Assembly: GCA_900548545.1 (NCBI GenBank)
Contig: URKX01000005.1
Location: forward strand, 13,437 to 77,436
DNA: 64,000 bases
Direction of reading: 5' to 3'
From: an uncultured Oscillospiraceae bacterium
GTDB taxonomy: Bacteria; Bacillota; Clostridia; Oscillospirales; Acutalibacteraceae
Shown: piece by piece, positions 16,416 to 25,251 of the stretch
Position numbering within the stretch: position 1 is the stretch's first letter
How the letters are laid out: each line of letters starts with the position of its first letter
Notes under the pieces: generated by a model
Told to the model about the DNA's origin: nothing
Database searches by the model: none
What the model saw: only the letters and a program-made list of their open reading frames with translations
Made by a program: the position numbers and the translations under genes

Positions 16416-17614
16416 GCCAAACCGTGCTGACGGTTTCCCAAGTGAACTTTTTTATCAAATCACTTTTGGAAGGGGATGGCAGGCTGCAGAACGTCCTCAT
16501 TTCCGGGGAAATCTCCAACTTCACAGATCACTACCGTTCCGGGCACCTGTACTTCTCCTTAAAGGATGACAAGTCAGTGCTGAAGGCGGTGATGTTTGCC
16601 TCGGCGGCACGGCGTCTGAAATTCCGCCCGAAAGACGGCATGAAGGTGCTCATCCGGGGGAGGGTTTCCGTGTACGAGCCTTCCGGGCAATACCAGCTTT
16701 ACGCGGAGGATATGCAGCCCGAGGGCATAGGCGCTTTGAGCCTTGCCTTCCAGCAGTTGAAAGACCGCCTGAGCCAAGAGGGGCTGTTTGATGCAGACCA
16801 TAAACGGGAGATCCCTGCTTTTCCTCAGCGAATTGGTATGATCACTTCCCCCACAGGGGCGGCGGTGCAGGATATTTTGCAGATCACGGGACGGCGCTGG
16901 CCCTTGGCGGAAATTATCCTGGCGCCGGTGCTGGTGCAAGGGGAACAAGCTCCTGGACAAATCGTGGAAGCATTGCAGGAAATGGACCGGCGGCGGGCTT
17001 GTGATGTGATCATTCTGGGCCGGGGCGGCGGTTCTCTGGAGGACCTGTGGGCCTTTAACGAGGAGGCTGTGGCCCGGGCGGTATACGCTTGCACGATCCC
17101 GGTGGTGTCCGCTGTGGGCCACGAAACCGATTTTACTATCTGCGATTTTGCGGCGGATTTGAGGGCCCCCACGCCCAGTGCGGCGGCGGAGCTGTGCACC
17201 CCAGACTGGCGGGAGGAACTTGCCCAGGTACTTTCCTACAACCGGTATTTCCGGGAAGAATCGGCCAAGCTGGTGGAGTACCTCCGGCAAAGCGTGGACC
17301 TCTTGGTGGAAACGCCTCTGTTGAAGCATCCGGGAGAGATTTTGGCGCAGCACCGTGAAATGGTGGAAGGGCTGTTTCGACAGATGGGCGAACGTATGCA
17401 GCATTGTTTGACCCGGGAGCAGGGACGGCTTTCTGCCCTTTCGGGCACGCTGGATGCCCTCAGCCCATTAAAAGTACTCTCTCGGGGGTATGCTATTGTA
17501 AGGAAAGACGGGCAAGTGATCAAACGAGAGTCAGATGTTTCCCCGGGGGACCGGGTTGCCATCCGTTTTGCGGAGGGTGCCCTCTCTGCGGAAATATTGG
17601 GAAAGGGAGAATAA
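16412..17614 (+). CDS. xseA: Exodeoxyribonuclease VII large subunit
   Basis: A 400-residue subunit of the nuclease that digests single-stranded DNA. Seen: the N-terminal OB fold (LISGEISNFTDH, GHLYFSLKDD, VLIRGRVSVYEPSGQYQL), the catalytic core with ITSPTGAAVQDI, ILGRGGGSLEDLWAFN and VGHETDFTICDFAADLRAPTPSAAAE in successive blocks, then coiled-coil helices and the C-terminal LSRGYAIV segment. Full length. ATG overlaps the previous stop, and xseB follows 3 nt later. Confidence 0.95.
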   Translation: MSQTVLTVSQVNFFIKSLLEGDGRLQNVLISGEISNFTDHYRSGHLYFSLKDDKSVLKAVMFASAARRLKFRPKDGMKVLIRGRVSVYEPSGQYQLYAEDMQPEGIGALSLAFQQLKDRLSQEGLFDADHKREIPAFPQRIGMITSPTGAAVQDILQITGRRWPLAEIILAPVLVQGEQAPGQIVEALQEMDRRRACDVIILGRGGGSLEDLWAFNEEAVARAVYACTIPVVSAVGHETDFTICDFAADLRAPTPSAAAELCTPDWREELAQVLSYNRYFREESAKLVEYLRQSVDLLVETPLLKHPGEILAQHREMVEGLFRQMGERMQHCLTREQGRLSALSGTLDALSPLKVLSRGYAIVRKDGQVIKRESDVSPGDRVAIRFAEGALSAEILGKGE

Positions 17615-17617
17615 CCC

Positions 17618-17845
17618 ATGGCGGCGAAGAAGTTAAAATTTGAAGAGGCCATGCGGCGGCTTCAGGAGATCGTTGGAAAGCTGGAGAGCGGCGAGGTTTC
17701 TTTGGAAGAATCCATGAAGCTTTTTGAGGAAGGGGCGAAGCTTTCTTCCCAGTGTTACCAGCTGCTGGACAAAGCGGAACAGCAGGTGACCCAGTTGGCG
17801 AAGATTCCCCTGGAAGAGGAGGTGCAGGATGAAGGAGACATTTGA
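17618..17845 (+). CDS. xseB: Exodeoxyribonuclease VII small subunit
   Basis: A 75-residue helical protein with the family signature FEEAMRRLQEIVGKLE followed by SLEESMKLFEEG. It binds the coiled coil of XseA. Its 3' end overlaps ispA by 17 nt, the ispA ribosome site GAGGAGGTG lying inside it. Confidence 0.93.
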   Translation: MAAKKLKFEEAMRRLQEIVGKLESGEVSLEESMKLFEEGAKLSSQCYQLLDKAEQQVTQLAKIPLEEEVQDEGDI

Positions 17846-18707
17846 CCGGTATCTTTCCCTGGTGGAAAGGGCTCTGGAACAAAGCCTTCCTGCTCCTTCG
17901 GAAGGGGCGCTCACCGCCCCGGTGATGGATTCCATGCGGTACAGTGTGTTTGTGGGGGGCAAACGGATCCGCCCAGTGATGGCACTGGCTTTTTGCCGGC
18001 TGTGCGGGGGAAAACCTGAAGAAGCCCTTCCCTTTGCCTGCGCTGTGGAAATGGTCCACACCTACTCCTTGATCCACGACGATCTGCCCTGTATGGATGA
18101 TGACGACCTCCGCCGGGGCAGGCCTACCAACCACAAAGTGTTTGGGGAGGCCATGGCCCTGTTGGCCGGGGACGGCTTGTTGACAAAGGCTTTTGAAACA
18201 GCGCTGTCCTTTTCCGGCCCCAGCGAGGATACCCTGCGGGGTGCTAGGATCCTGGCCCAGTGCGCGGGAGCGCAAGGGATGGTAGGGGGGCAGTGCATCG
18301 ATTTGGATTCGGAAGGAAAAACGGTGGATTTGGACCTGCTGCGGGAAATGGATTTGGGAAAAACCGTGGCGCTGATTTCCGCTGCCTGCCAAATGGGCTG
18401 TGTGGCGGCCGGGGCGGGGGAGGATGTTCTGGAAAACGCCCGCCGCTATGCCGAGGGAGTTGGAATGGCTTTCCAGATCCGGGATGACATTCTGGATGTG
18501 CTGGGGGATGCTGCATCCTTGGGGAAAAACGTGGGGATGGACGCTGCCCGGGACAAACGGAACTACGTGTCCTTGCTGGGGGTGGAGAAAGCCCAGAGCC
18601 TGGTGGATTCCTTCACCGCTCAAGCGGAACAAGCCTTGGATGCGTTCCCCGGGGATACCGGGTTCCTGCGTGAGTTGGCTCGCTCCCTGGCCGCCCGAGA
18701 GAAGTGA
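17829..18707 (+). CDS. ispA: Farnesyl/geranyl diphosphate synthase
   Basis: A 292-residue prenyltransferase that condenses isopentenyl diphosphate with allylic diphosphates for undecaprenol and quinone side chains. Seen: GGKRIRP, the first Asp-rich motif DDLPCMDDDDLRRG near residue 85 (DDxxxxD type of short-chain bacterial synthases), GQCIDL, and the second Asp-rich motif FQIRDDILDV near residue 216. Normal IspA length. xseAB-ispA order is standard in Firmicutes; the dxs gene that often follows is not here. Confidence 0.93.
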   Translation: MKETFDRYLSLVERALEQSLPAPSEGALTAPVMDSMRYSVFVGGKRIRPVMALAFCRLCGGKPEEALPFACAVEMVHTYSLIHDDLPCMDDDDLRRGRPTNHKVFGEAMALLAGDGLLTKAFETALSFSGPSEDTLRGARILAQCAGAQGMVGGQCIDLDSEGKTVDLDLLREMDLGKTVALISAACQMGCVAAGAGEDVLENARRYAEGVGMAFQIRDDILDVLGDAASLGKNVGMDAARDKRNYVSLLGVEKAQSLVDSFTAQAEQALDAFPGDTGFLRELARSLAAREK

Positions 18708-19597
18708 GCCGCATTCTCCAGTTCAAAGTCCCGCCGGAGTGGGAAGGACGCACGGTCAAGGACTTTGCCCGGCAGTATTTGGGGCTTTCCTCCCGAAGCT
18801 TTGTAAAGCAAAAACACTTGTCAAACGGCCTTCTCAGAAATGGGATTCCCTGCCGCAGTATTGATGTGTTGTCCAGAGAGGACGTGCTGACGCTGAACCT
18901 TCCGGAGGAGAATCCGGCTTACCCGCCTGTAGCAGGCCCCCTGGACATTCTTTGGGAGGACGAGGACTACCTGGTGGTAGCAAAGCCTCCCGGTATGCCG
19001 GTACATCCCTCACCAGGCCATGATCGGGACAGCCTTTTGAACCGTGTGGCCTATTACTGCCAGGAAAAAGGCCAGCAGTATGCTTTCCGCCCCCTGTACC
19101 GCCTGGACCGGGACACCAGCGGCATCGTTGTGGTAGGAAAGCACCGAACGGCGGTGTCTTCCGCACAGGTGAAAAAAGTTTATTACGGCATTGTCCAAGG
19201 AGAGCTTGACCGCCAGGGCACAGTGGATGCGCCCATTGCCTTGGAACCAGGGAGCAAGATCCGCCGCTGCTGTGGGAAAGGCGGTCAGGCGGCGGTGACC
19301 CATTGGGAAGCTTTAGCTTCCGCAGAGGGTCATACCTTGCTCCGTTTTCAGCTGGAAACGGGTCGTACCCATCAGATCCGGGTGCATATGGCCTATGCGG
19401 GCCATCCCTTGGCCGGGGACGACCTGTACGGTGGTTCCCGGCAGATGTTGGGACGGCAGGGGCTGCACTGCGGGCGGCTGTCCCTCTCCTGCAAGGCCCT
19501 GGAGGCTTCCCTGGGGCTGGGATGCCCCTTCCCTCGGGATCTGGTGGCCGCGTTTCCCTGGATCGAACCTTTCTCGCCGAAGGACCCTTGTGGATAA
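18704..19597 (+). CDS. RluA/RluD family 23S rRNA pseudouridine synthase
   Basis: A 297-residue enzyme isomerising uridine to pseudouridine in RNA. Seen: an N-terminal region with weak S4-like character, the catalytic block LYRLDRDTSGIVV with its Asp near residue 137, KVYYGIVQG, and the C-terminal LETGRTHQIRVHMAYAGHPLAGD. GTG start at 18704 overlaps the ispA stop (GTGA). The usual HRLD is YRLD here; the catalytic Asp is kept. The target nucleotide cannot be told from sequence. Confidence 0.88.
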   Translation: MSRILQFKVPPEWEGRTVKDFARQYLGLSSRSFVKQKHLSNGLLRNGIPCRSIDVLSREDVLTLNLPEENPAYPPVAGPLDILWEDEDYLVVAKPPGMPVHPSPGHDRDSLLNRVAYYCQEKGQQYAFRPLYRLDRDTSGIVVVGKHRTAVSSAQVKKVYYGIVQGELDRQGTVDAPIALEPGSKIRRCCGKGGQAAVTHWEALASAEGHTLLRFQLETGRTHQIRVHMAYAGHPLAGDDLYGGSRQMLGRQGLHCGRLSLSCKALEASLGLGCPFPRDLVAAFPWIEPFSPKDPCG

Positions 19598-19609
19598 GGA
19601 GGTAACAGT

Positions 19610-20470
19610 ATGCCAGCTTGTTTGGCCCATTACTATTTTGCTCAAAATGTCCGGGAAAGCTTAGAAGAAAAAGCTTCTCTCCACCTCTGCGCTTATGCCT
19701 GGGGCGCCCAGGGCCCGGACTTTTTCTTTTGTCATCGCTTTCTACCCTTTTGGAAAGGGCGCTCCCTGAAAGATTACGGGGACAGGCTCCATCGGGAATT
19801 GCCCTCTAAGGTGCTGGGGGCCATTCGGGATTTTTTGAGGGAGCATCCCGACCCAGTGTACCGTTCGTATGCGTGGGGGTTCGTGTGCCATTATTCTTTG
19901 GACTGTACAGCTCATCCGTACATCAACTGGTTGGCGGTTGAATTGGCAAAGCAACGCCCTTGGGAAACACCTTCCACCATGCACGGTGAGATCGAATCCG
20001 CCCTGGATGCGATTATCCTCCGCTTCGAAACAGGGAAATTGCCCTCTGAGGTTCCCTTGAAGCAGATGTTCCCCAAAAACGAGCCGGTCCAGCGGAAAAT
20101 TGCTCATCTGTATCACCACATCCTTCTGTTGCTCTACGGGGAAGATGTGCCTGAAATGCTATTGGTTCAGGCTATGAGCGACGCCCATATGGTCTATTCC
20201 CTGGCAACGGACAGAACTGGCCTAAAACGTAGTGCAATCCAGAGGATGGAAAAGGGAAAGCCCAGCTCTATTTCCAGCCATTTGATCCCCTTAACGGAGA
20301 GTGACCAAGTGGATTATGCCAATTTGCAAAACGTCCCTTGGGGGGATGGGGACTCCCATCAAAACTTTTTTGAGCTTTATGGCGAGGCACAAGGTGTGGC
20401 TGGAAAAATACTAAGTAACTTTATGGAGGGGGATCTTTCCCAATTGACTGGGGAAAAGCCTTTTGGCTAA
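19610..20470 (+). CDS. Zinc-dependent phospholipase C-like protein
   Basis: A 286-residue helical protein of the zinc-dependent phospholipase C family. Seen: N-terminal MPACLAHYYFA, WGAQGPDFFFCHRF near residue 32 and CHYSLDCTAHPYI near residue 95, giving the His/Asp metal-ligand pattern of the family. No signal peptide is present, unlike secreted alpha-toxins, so it is probably a cytoplasmic housekeeping protein of unknown substrate. Widespread in Clostridia. AAGGAGG precedes the ATG. A bidirectional terminator separates it from rpmB. Confidence 0.7.
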   Translation: MPACLAHYYFAQNVRESLEEKASLHLCAYAWGAQGPDFFFCHRFLPFWKGRSLKDYGDRLHRELPSKVLGAIRDFLREHPDPVYRSYAWGFVCHYSLDCTAHPYINWLAVELAKQRPWETPSTMHGEIESALDAIILRFETGKLPSEVPLKQMFPKNEPVQRKIAHLYHHILLLLYGEDVPEMLLVQAMSDAHMVYSLATDRTGLKRSAIQRMEKGKPSSISSHLIPLTESDQVDYANLQNVPWGDGDSHQNFFELYGEAQGVAGKILSNFMEGDLSQLTGEKPFG

Positions 20471-20510
20471 TCTCATCAATTCAATTATTTGCAGAAAAAG
20501 GAAAAAGGCA

Positions 20511-20550
20511 GAGAAAAAGGGCCATCCAACTGGATGACCCCTTATTTCTC
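20511..20550. terminator. Bidirectional terminator between convergent genes
   Basis: GAGAAA...GGGCCATCC paired with GGATGACCC...TTTCTC around a 3-nt turn. On the minus strand it is followed after a few bases by a CCTTTTTCC run. It serves the phospholipase-like gene and rpmB. Confidence 0.65.
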
Positions 20551-20579
20551 AGCCTTTGAAATGCTCTTGGGACAATTGC

Positions 20580-20768
20580 TTAGACAGCTCGGGTCACTTT
20601 GCCGGAACGCAAGCAACGGGTGCAGGCGTTCACGCGCTTGGGAGTGCCGTTGATAACCGCCTTCACCCGTTTGATGTTGGGCTTCCAGGTACGGTTAGAG
20701 CGACGGTGAGAGTGAGAAACCTTAATGCCAAAGGCAACGTCCTTGCCGCAGAAATCACATTTTGCCAT
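20580..20768 (-). CDS. rpmB: 50S ribosomal protein L28
   Basis: A 62-residue ribosomal protein. Seen: the CxxC pair CDFCG at the N terminus and CTRC near the C terminus (zinc-binding form), with SHSHRRSNRTWKPNIKRV between. Single gene on the minus strand with a consensus promoter upstream and terminator downstream. In Bacillus rpmB lies next to spoVM; here the two are about 19 kb apart. Confidence 0.96.
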   Translation of the reverse strand: MAKCDFCGKDVAFGIKVSHSHRRSNRTWKPNIKRVKAVINGTPKRVNACTRCLRSGKVTRAV

Positions 20769-20817
20769 ATCTGCACCTCCTTAAAGACGAGATAACTCCA
20801 AATTTGCAACGATAGAA

Positions 20818-20846
20818 ATTATAGCAGATGTCCTTGGGAAATGCAA
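20818..20846 (-). promoter_or_regulatory. Sigma-A promoter of rpmB
   Basis: Minus strand: TTGCAT (20841-20846), 17-bp spacer, TATAAT (20818-20823), about 50 nt before the rpmB start. Confidence 0.8.
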
Positions 20847-20863
20847 GTTTTTTTTCAAAGGAA

Positions 20864-20892
20864 TTGAGTTTTTTCCGGAAATAGGGTATAAT
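20864..20892 (+). promoter_or_regulatory. Sigma-A promoter of the M50-scpAB operon
   Basis: TTGAGT (20864-20869), 17-bp spacer, TATAAT (20887-20892); divergent from the rpmB promoter 18 bp away. Confidence 0.8.
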
Positions 20893-20937
20893 CCACTCAT
20901 AAAACTTTGAAAATTACTTTGGAAAAGGAGTTACCCC

Positions 20938-21633
20938 ATGCTATTTGATGTAATCCGAAGCCTGGCCTACGGTTACCATGTGGATGTGTGGCAGATCGCG
21001 GCGCAGGTGGTATCTATTGTGTTTGTCATCCTGTGCATCTTACCGCTGCACGAGTTCGCCCACGGGTGGGTCGCCAATAAGCTGGGAGACCCCACTGCTA
21101 AATTAGAGGGGCGTCTCACATTGAACCCATTGGCCAGTGTGGACCCGATGGGTACAGTGGCGCTGATCCTCTTTGGGTTCGGGTGGGCAAAGCCTGTCCC
21201 AGTGGACAGCCGCTACTTTAAAAAGCCCCGGCGGGATATGGCGCTCACTGCTCTGGCAGGGCCTGTATCCAACTTGTTGGCGGCGCTGGTGGGGGCGGTT
21301 TTCGTCACCCTGCTCATCGCTTTTGCCCCGGCCAACGGAGTGACTCAGTTTCTGCTGAATATGCTCTATTACTATGTGGTGGTGAATATCTCTCTGGCGG
21401 TGTTCAATCTGATCCCCCTTCCGCCTTTGGATGGTTCCCGGATTGTGGGGGCATTTCTCAGCAGCCGGGCACTGTATACCTATTACCGGTACCAAAATAT
21501 CTTTGTAATGGTGATGTTTGTCCTGCTGCTTTCCGGCGCCATGGCCGGGCCGTTGTCCACGGTCCAAAACTTTTTTGCCCGGATAATCTTCGCTTTGGCG
21601 GAAGCGCCCTTCCGTCTGTTTGGCGCGCTGTGA
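20938..21633 (+). CDS. Site-2 protease family protein (M50 metalloprotease)
   Basis: A 231-residue membrane metalloprotease. Seen: HEFAH zinc motif near residue 38 within the first helices, and the third ligand motif NLIPLPPLDGSRI near residue 160, with about five to six membrane helices and no PDZ domain. Family members of this size are commonly found beside scpAB in Firmicutes (YpuC/YwhC-like). Substrate unknown. It overlaps scpA by 4 nt, so the operon is coupled. Confidence 0.85.
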   Translation: MLFDVIRSLAYGYHVDVWQIAAQVVSIVFVILCILPLHEFAHGWVANKLGDPTAKLEGRLTLNPLASVDPMGTVALILFGFGWAKPVPVDSRYFKKPRRDMALTALAGPVSNLLAALVGAVFVTLLIAFAPANGVTQFLLNMLYYYVVVNISLAVFNLIPLPPLDGSRIVGAFLSSRALYTYYRYQNIFVMVMFVLLLSGAMAGPLSTVQNFFARIIFALAEAPFRLFGAL

Positions 21634-22349
21634 ATATGGAAAGATTGGAGTATCATTTGGAGGGGTTCGATGGCCCTCTGGATTTGCTGCTTACGTTGAT
21701 TGCCAAAAACAAATTGGATATCTACGACATTCCTATCGCCCAGCTGCTTGACCAATATACGGAGCAAATCGCCTTGATGCGGGAGGCGGATTTGGACGTA
21801 GCCAGCGAATTTTTGGAGATGGCGGCCAGGCTGGTGCAGATCAAAAGCGCTTCCCTGCTTCCCCGACAGGAGGAAGAGGAAGATCCGCGGGCAGAACTCA
21901 CTGGCCAGCTATTGGAATATGAACAGTGTAAGAAAGCCGCCGCCAGGCTGGGGCAGCAATGCTCTTTTGACCGGATCACACGGGGGCCGGAACCGTTGCC
22001 CGCGGACTATACCTATAAGCGTATCCACGATCCCGGGGAGATCGCCCAAGCGCTGGTTTCCGCCTGGGGGAAAGGGAAAAGTATGCTGCCGCCAAAACCG
22101 GAGAGCTTTTCTGCGTTGGTGTCCAGAAAGGTGGTTTCGGTGGCTTCACAAGCCATTGCAATCCTGCGGAAATTGTGGAAAAGACGCTCTGTCCCTTATA
22201 AAGCACTGTTTGCCGGCAAACTGGACCGTTCCCAAAGGGTGGCTGCTTTTTTGGCTGTGTTGGAACTGGTAAAAAATAAGCGCCTCCGGGTGGAGGGCGA
22301 TGGGGAAGACGCGGAAGTGAAATTGTTAGACTGGGGTGAGAAACACTGA
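21630..22349 (+). CDS. scpA: Segregation and condensation protein A
   Basis: A 239-residue kleisin that closes the SMC ring during chromosome organisation. Seen: the N-terminal FDGPLDLLLTLI near residue 14, DIYDIPIAQL, then an acidic linker (EEEEDP) and the C-terminal winged helix (FLAVLELVKNKRL). GTG at 21630 overlaps the upstream stop; ATG at 21636 is possible. Followed by scpB as expected. Confidence 0.93.
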   Translation: MNMERLEYHLEGFDGPLDLLLTLIAKNKLDIYDIPIAQLLDQYTEQIALMREADLDVASEFLEMAARLVQIKSASLLPRQEEEEDPRAELTGQLLEYEQCKKAAARLGQQCSFDRITRGPEPLPADYTYKRIHDPGEIAQALVSAWGKGKSMLPPKPESFSALVSRKVVSVASQAIAILRKLWKRRSVPYKALFAGKLDRSQRVAAFLAVLELVKNKRLRVEGDGEDAEVKLLDWGEKH

Positions 22350-22363
22350 ATCAGGAAGAACTC

Positions 22364-22900
22364 ATGGGGAAAACAGAGGCGATCCTCTTTGCTGGCGGCG
22401 AACCGGTGTCCTTAGAGAGGATTGCTCAAGTGTTGGGGGTGCGTACCCCAGTGATCGAAAATGCTGTTTCGGCCCTACAGGAAAAATACAATTTCCCTCA
22501 CAGCGGCGTGCACTTATTGCGGTTAGGGGGAAGCGCCCAGTTTTGCACTAACCCGGCCTATGCGCAGCCAGTGCGGGATGTTCTGGATTTAAAACGCAAT
22601 ACGCCCTTGTCCCAGGCAGCCATGGAAGTGCTGGCGGTAGTAGCTTATAACCAGCCTGTCACCAAGGCGTTTGTGGAGCAGGTCCGGGGTGTGGACTGCT
22701 CTGGCGTCATCAGCAGCCTGATGCAAAAAGACTTATTGGAAGAACGGGGCCGGTTGGAACTGCCGGGGCGGCCCTTGCTTTATGGGACCACAGAAACGTT
22801 TTTGCGTTGTTTTCAACTTGCTTCCATCCAAGACCTTCCAGCGCCTCCCCAGCGGGATGAGGAAGAGCCTCCCAACCAGGATGGACAGCTCACCTTGTAG
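22364..22900 (+). CDS. scpB: Segregation and condensation protein B
   Basis: A 178-residue protein with two winged-helix domains that binds ScpA. Seen: EAILFAGGEPVS at the start, LSQAAMEVLAVVAYNQPVT in the second domain and the RGVDCSGVISSLMQKDLLEE block. AGGAAG precedes the ATG. Directly behind scpA. Confidence 0.93.
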   Translation: MGKTEAILFAGGEPVSLERIAQVLGVRTPVIENAVSALQEKYNFPHSGVHLLRLGGSAQFCTNPAYAQPVRDVLDLKRNTPLSQAAMEVLAVVAYNQPVTKAFVEQVRGVDCSGVISSLMQKDLLEERGRLELPGRPLLYGTTETFLRCFQLASIQDLPAPPQRDEEEPPNQDGQLTL

Positions 22901-22915
22901 AAAGGCGGTGAGAAT

Positions 22916-23593
22916 ATGATCCCACTGCTGATACTGGGCGGGGTGCTTGTGGTGGCGGCGGTGTTTTTGCTAGCGCCGGTGCGCTTGGAGGTAACCTTCC
23001 GGGAGGAGTTCACTCTTTCTGTGCGCTATCTTTTTTTCCGCTTCCCTTTGTTTCCCGGAGAAGGCCAGGAGGAACAGGAAGCTCCTGTTCACGAGGAAAC
23101 TGCTTCTCAAGAAGGGAAACCTTCCAAGCCAAGTCTTGGCCAGAAACTGCGGGTGATCCTCCGTCGGGAAGGGCTGCAAGGGTTCCTTCAAACGCTGAAA
23201 GAACTTTCCCAGGAGGTGGGAAACGCCTCGAGAAAGCTGCTCAAACAGGTGCGGCTTAAACGGTTCGATTTGTACATCTGCCTGGGAGGGGAAGAGGATG
23301 CCGCCGCAGCTGCTGTGGAGTACGGACAGGTGTGTGGCATAGCTTACACAGCTTGCGGGATTGTTTTTGGGCTGCTTCCCTGCCGGAAAAAATCGGTTTT
23401 AGTGGATTTGGATTACAGCAGCCGGGAGGACCGCGTGGATTTTTCTGGCGCAGTTTCCATACGGGTGTTGTTTTTGTTGCTCCAAGGGCTTATACTACTG
23501 TACAGGGCGCTTCCGTTTTTCAGAAAACTCCAGGCAGCTGAAGACCACATAGAAAGGATTTCGCGGATGCGAAAGCAGGGTGAAACAAAATGA
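22916..23593 (+). CDS. DUF2953 domain protein
   Basis: A 225-residue protein with an N-terminal membrane helix (residues 3-22), a Glu/Gln-rich linker, a central helical region and a DUF2953 core (RFDLYICLGGEEDAAAAAVEYGQ), then a possible second membrane-associated segment near residue 180. Found next to ytfJ in many spore formers, which suggests a sporulation function in the mother cell. That role is association only. The stop overlaps the ytfJ start. Confidence 0.8.
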   Translation: MIPLLILGGVLVVAAVFLLAPVRLEVTFREEFTLSVRYLFFRFPLFPGEGQEEQEAPVHEETASQEGKPSKPSLGQKLRVILRREGLQGFLQTLKELSQEVGNASRKLLKQVRLKRFDLYICLGGEEDAAAAAVEYGQVCGIAYTACGIVFGLLPCRKKSVLVDLDYSSREDRVDFSGAVSIRVLFLLLQGLILLYRALPFFRKLQAAEDHIERISRMRKQGETK

Positions 23594-24030
23594 GCGACAA
23601 TCAAGTGAACAATCTGTTGGGCGTTACCATGGATAAGATCAAGCAGATGGTGGATGTGAACACGGTCATCGGCAGCCCTGTTACTACGCCCGATGGCACC
23701 ACCGTCATCCCCGTTTCCCGAGTAAGCTATGGGTTTGCCTCGGGAGGTTCCGATCTGCCCTCGAAGGCGCAGCCCGCTTCTGGACTTTTCGCCGGAGGGA
23801 GCGGCGCTGGGATCACCATCAGTCCGATTGCCTTTTTGACCATCCACGAAGGCCACGTCCGTGTGTTACAGATTGAACCCTATCAGAGTTCGGTGGACCG
23901 TGCGCTGGAAAAAGTGCCGGACGTGGTGGACAAGATCACCGAACTGTTCCAAAAAGAGGAACCCGAAAAGGACTCCGCCTTGTCGGATGTTCCAGCCCAA
24001 ACGGCGGAAACACCCGCGGAAACTCACTGA
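23590..24030 (+). CDS. ytfJ: GerW family sporulation protein YtfJ
   Basis: A 146-residue soluble protein. Seen: the family core TPDGTTVIPVSRVSYGFASG followed by a Gly-rich GGSGAGITISPIAFLTI block and an acidic tail with QKEEPEKD. Known family members in Bacillus are made in the forespore and required for germination-related lysozyme resistance. Coupled to DUF2953 by an ATGA overlap. The same pair recurs in Clostridia. Confidence 0.9.
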   Translation: MSDNQVNNLLGVTMDKIKQMVDVNTVIGSPVTTPDGTTVIPVSRVSYGFASGGSDLPSKAQPASGLFAGGSGAGITISPIAFLTIHEGHVRVLQIEPYQSSVDRALEKVPDVVDKITELFQKEEPEKDSALSDVPAQTAETPAETH

Positions 24031-24041
24031 CGCATAGCGTT

Positions 24042-24076
24042 TCGCCCGCCCGCATAGGTTTTTGCGAGGCGGGTGA
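24042..24076 (+). promoter_or_regulatory. Hairpin covering the ribosome site of the carboxypeptidase gene
   Basis: TCGCCCGCC (24042-24050) pairs with GGCGGGTGA (24068-24076), with CGCA/TGCG extending inside. The right arm contains the GGCGGG ribosome-site-like bases 4-12 nt before the GTG at 24080. No T-run follows, so it is not a standard terminator. Confidence 0.45.
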
Positions 24077-24079
24077 TTT

Positions 24080-25246
24080 GTGTTGAAACAGAAATTTCTT
24101 CGGTGCGCGGCGTTAAGTTTTGTGTTGATTGCGGGGGCGTTCTTCCTAAGGATTCCTGCCCGTGGTGCGGCTTTGGAAGTTTCGGCCCAAAGCGCTGTGG
24201 TTATAACGGCCGACACGGGGACCGTGCTTTTTGAAAAAGATGCCCACACCCAACGGCCTATGGCAAGCACCACAAAGATTATGACTGCACTGCTAGCATT
24301 GGAAGAAGCACAAAGGCTGGGTGACCCTGTGGTGGAAATCACCGAGGAGATGGTTGCGGTGGAGGGCTCTTCCATGGGGCTGCTGCCCGGTGACCGGATC
24401 ACCTTGTCCAATTTGGCGGCGGGGATGCTGCTGGCCTCTGGGAATGACGCAGCCAACGCCGTAGCCCTGTATTTGAAAGGGTCGCTGGAGGCGTTTGCAG
24501 ATGAGATGAACTCCCGTGCTCGGGAGTTGGGGATGGAAAACACCCATTTCGTCACGCCCTCTGGGTTGGACGCCACAAGCGCTGATAGCCAAAAGCATCA
24601 TTCCACGGCCTACGATATGGCATTGTTGGCGAAGGAGGCACTCCAAAACCAGCAGTTTCGGGAGATCTGTTCCAGCACGCAGCGCAAAGTAGCCTTTGAA
24701 GAGCCTGCAAAGCAGGTGAGCTTTACAAACCACAACAAGCTTTTAAGCCTATATCCCGATTGCATCGGGGTAAAAACAGGGTATACCGAATCGGCGGGGC
24801 GCTGTTTGGTTTCCGCCGCAGAGCGGGACGGTACCCTGCTCATTGCCGTTACCCTGGATGCCCCGGACGATTGGAACGACCACGCCACGCTGCTGGACTA
24901 CGGTTTTTCTCAAGTGGAGTCTATACCACTGGAGGGAGAAGATGTAAAAGTGACCCTCCCTGTAGTTGGCTCCCAGACCCCATGGGTATATGCCCGGGGC
25001 AGCAATGGTGGGAATGTTTCCCTGCCCTGCGGGGCGTCCAGCCAGCTGGAGCGCCGGGTGCTGGTTCCAAAATTTCTTTATGCACCGGTAAAAGCGGGAG
25101 AGCAAATCGGGGAAATTCGTTGGTATTACCAGGGTGTCTTGGTGGGAACGGCCCCCATCACCGCAGAAGAAACTGCCCTTGTAGAGGAAAGAGCCCCCAG
25201 CTTTTGGGAACGGCTCTTCGGAAAGGGGACATCAAAAAAGGAGTGA
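24080..25246 (+). CDS. D-alanyl-D-alanine carboxypeptidase (penicillin-binding protein 5 family)
   Basis: A 388-residue secreted or membrane-bound peptidase that trims the terminal D-Ala of peptidoglycan stem peptides. Seen: signal peptide at residues 1-30, SxxK motif STTK with the catalytic Ser near residue 63, SGN motif (LASGNDAANA) near residue 120, KTG motif (IGVKTGYTES) near residue 233, and a C-terminal beta domain with a terminal amphipathic stretch (FWERLFGKG) for membrane contact. GTG start; TTG one codon later is possible. Neighbouring ytfJ and DUF2953 point to a DacF/DacB-like sporulation role, which is inference. Confidence 0.92.
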   Translation: MLKQKFLRCAALSFVLIAGAFFLRIPARGAALEVSAQSAVVITADTGTVLFEKDAHTQRPMASTTKIMTALLALEEAQRLGDPVVEITEEMVAVEGSSMGLLPGDRITLSNLAAGMLLASGNDAANAVALYLKGSLEAFADEMNSRARELGMENTHFVTPSGLDATSADSQKHHSTAYDMALLAKEALQNQQFREICSSTQRKVAFEEPAKQVSFTNHNKLLSLYPDCIGVKTGYTESAGRCLVSAAERDGTLLIAVTLDAPDDWNDHATLLDYGFSQVESIPLEGEDVKVTLPVVGSQTPWVYARGSNGGNVSLPCGASSQLERRVLVPKFLYAPVKAGEQIGEIRWYYQGVLVGTAPITAEETALVEERAPSFWERLFGKGTSKKE

Positions 25247-25251
25247 GAAAC

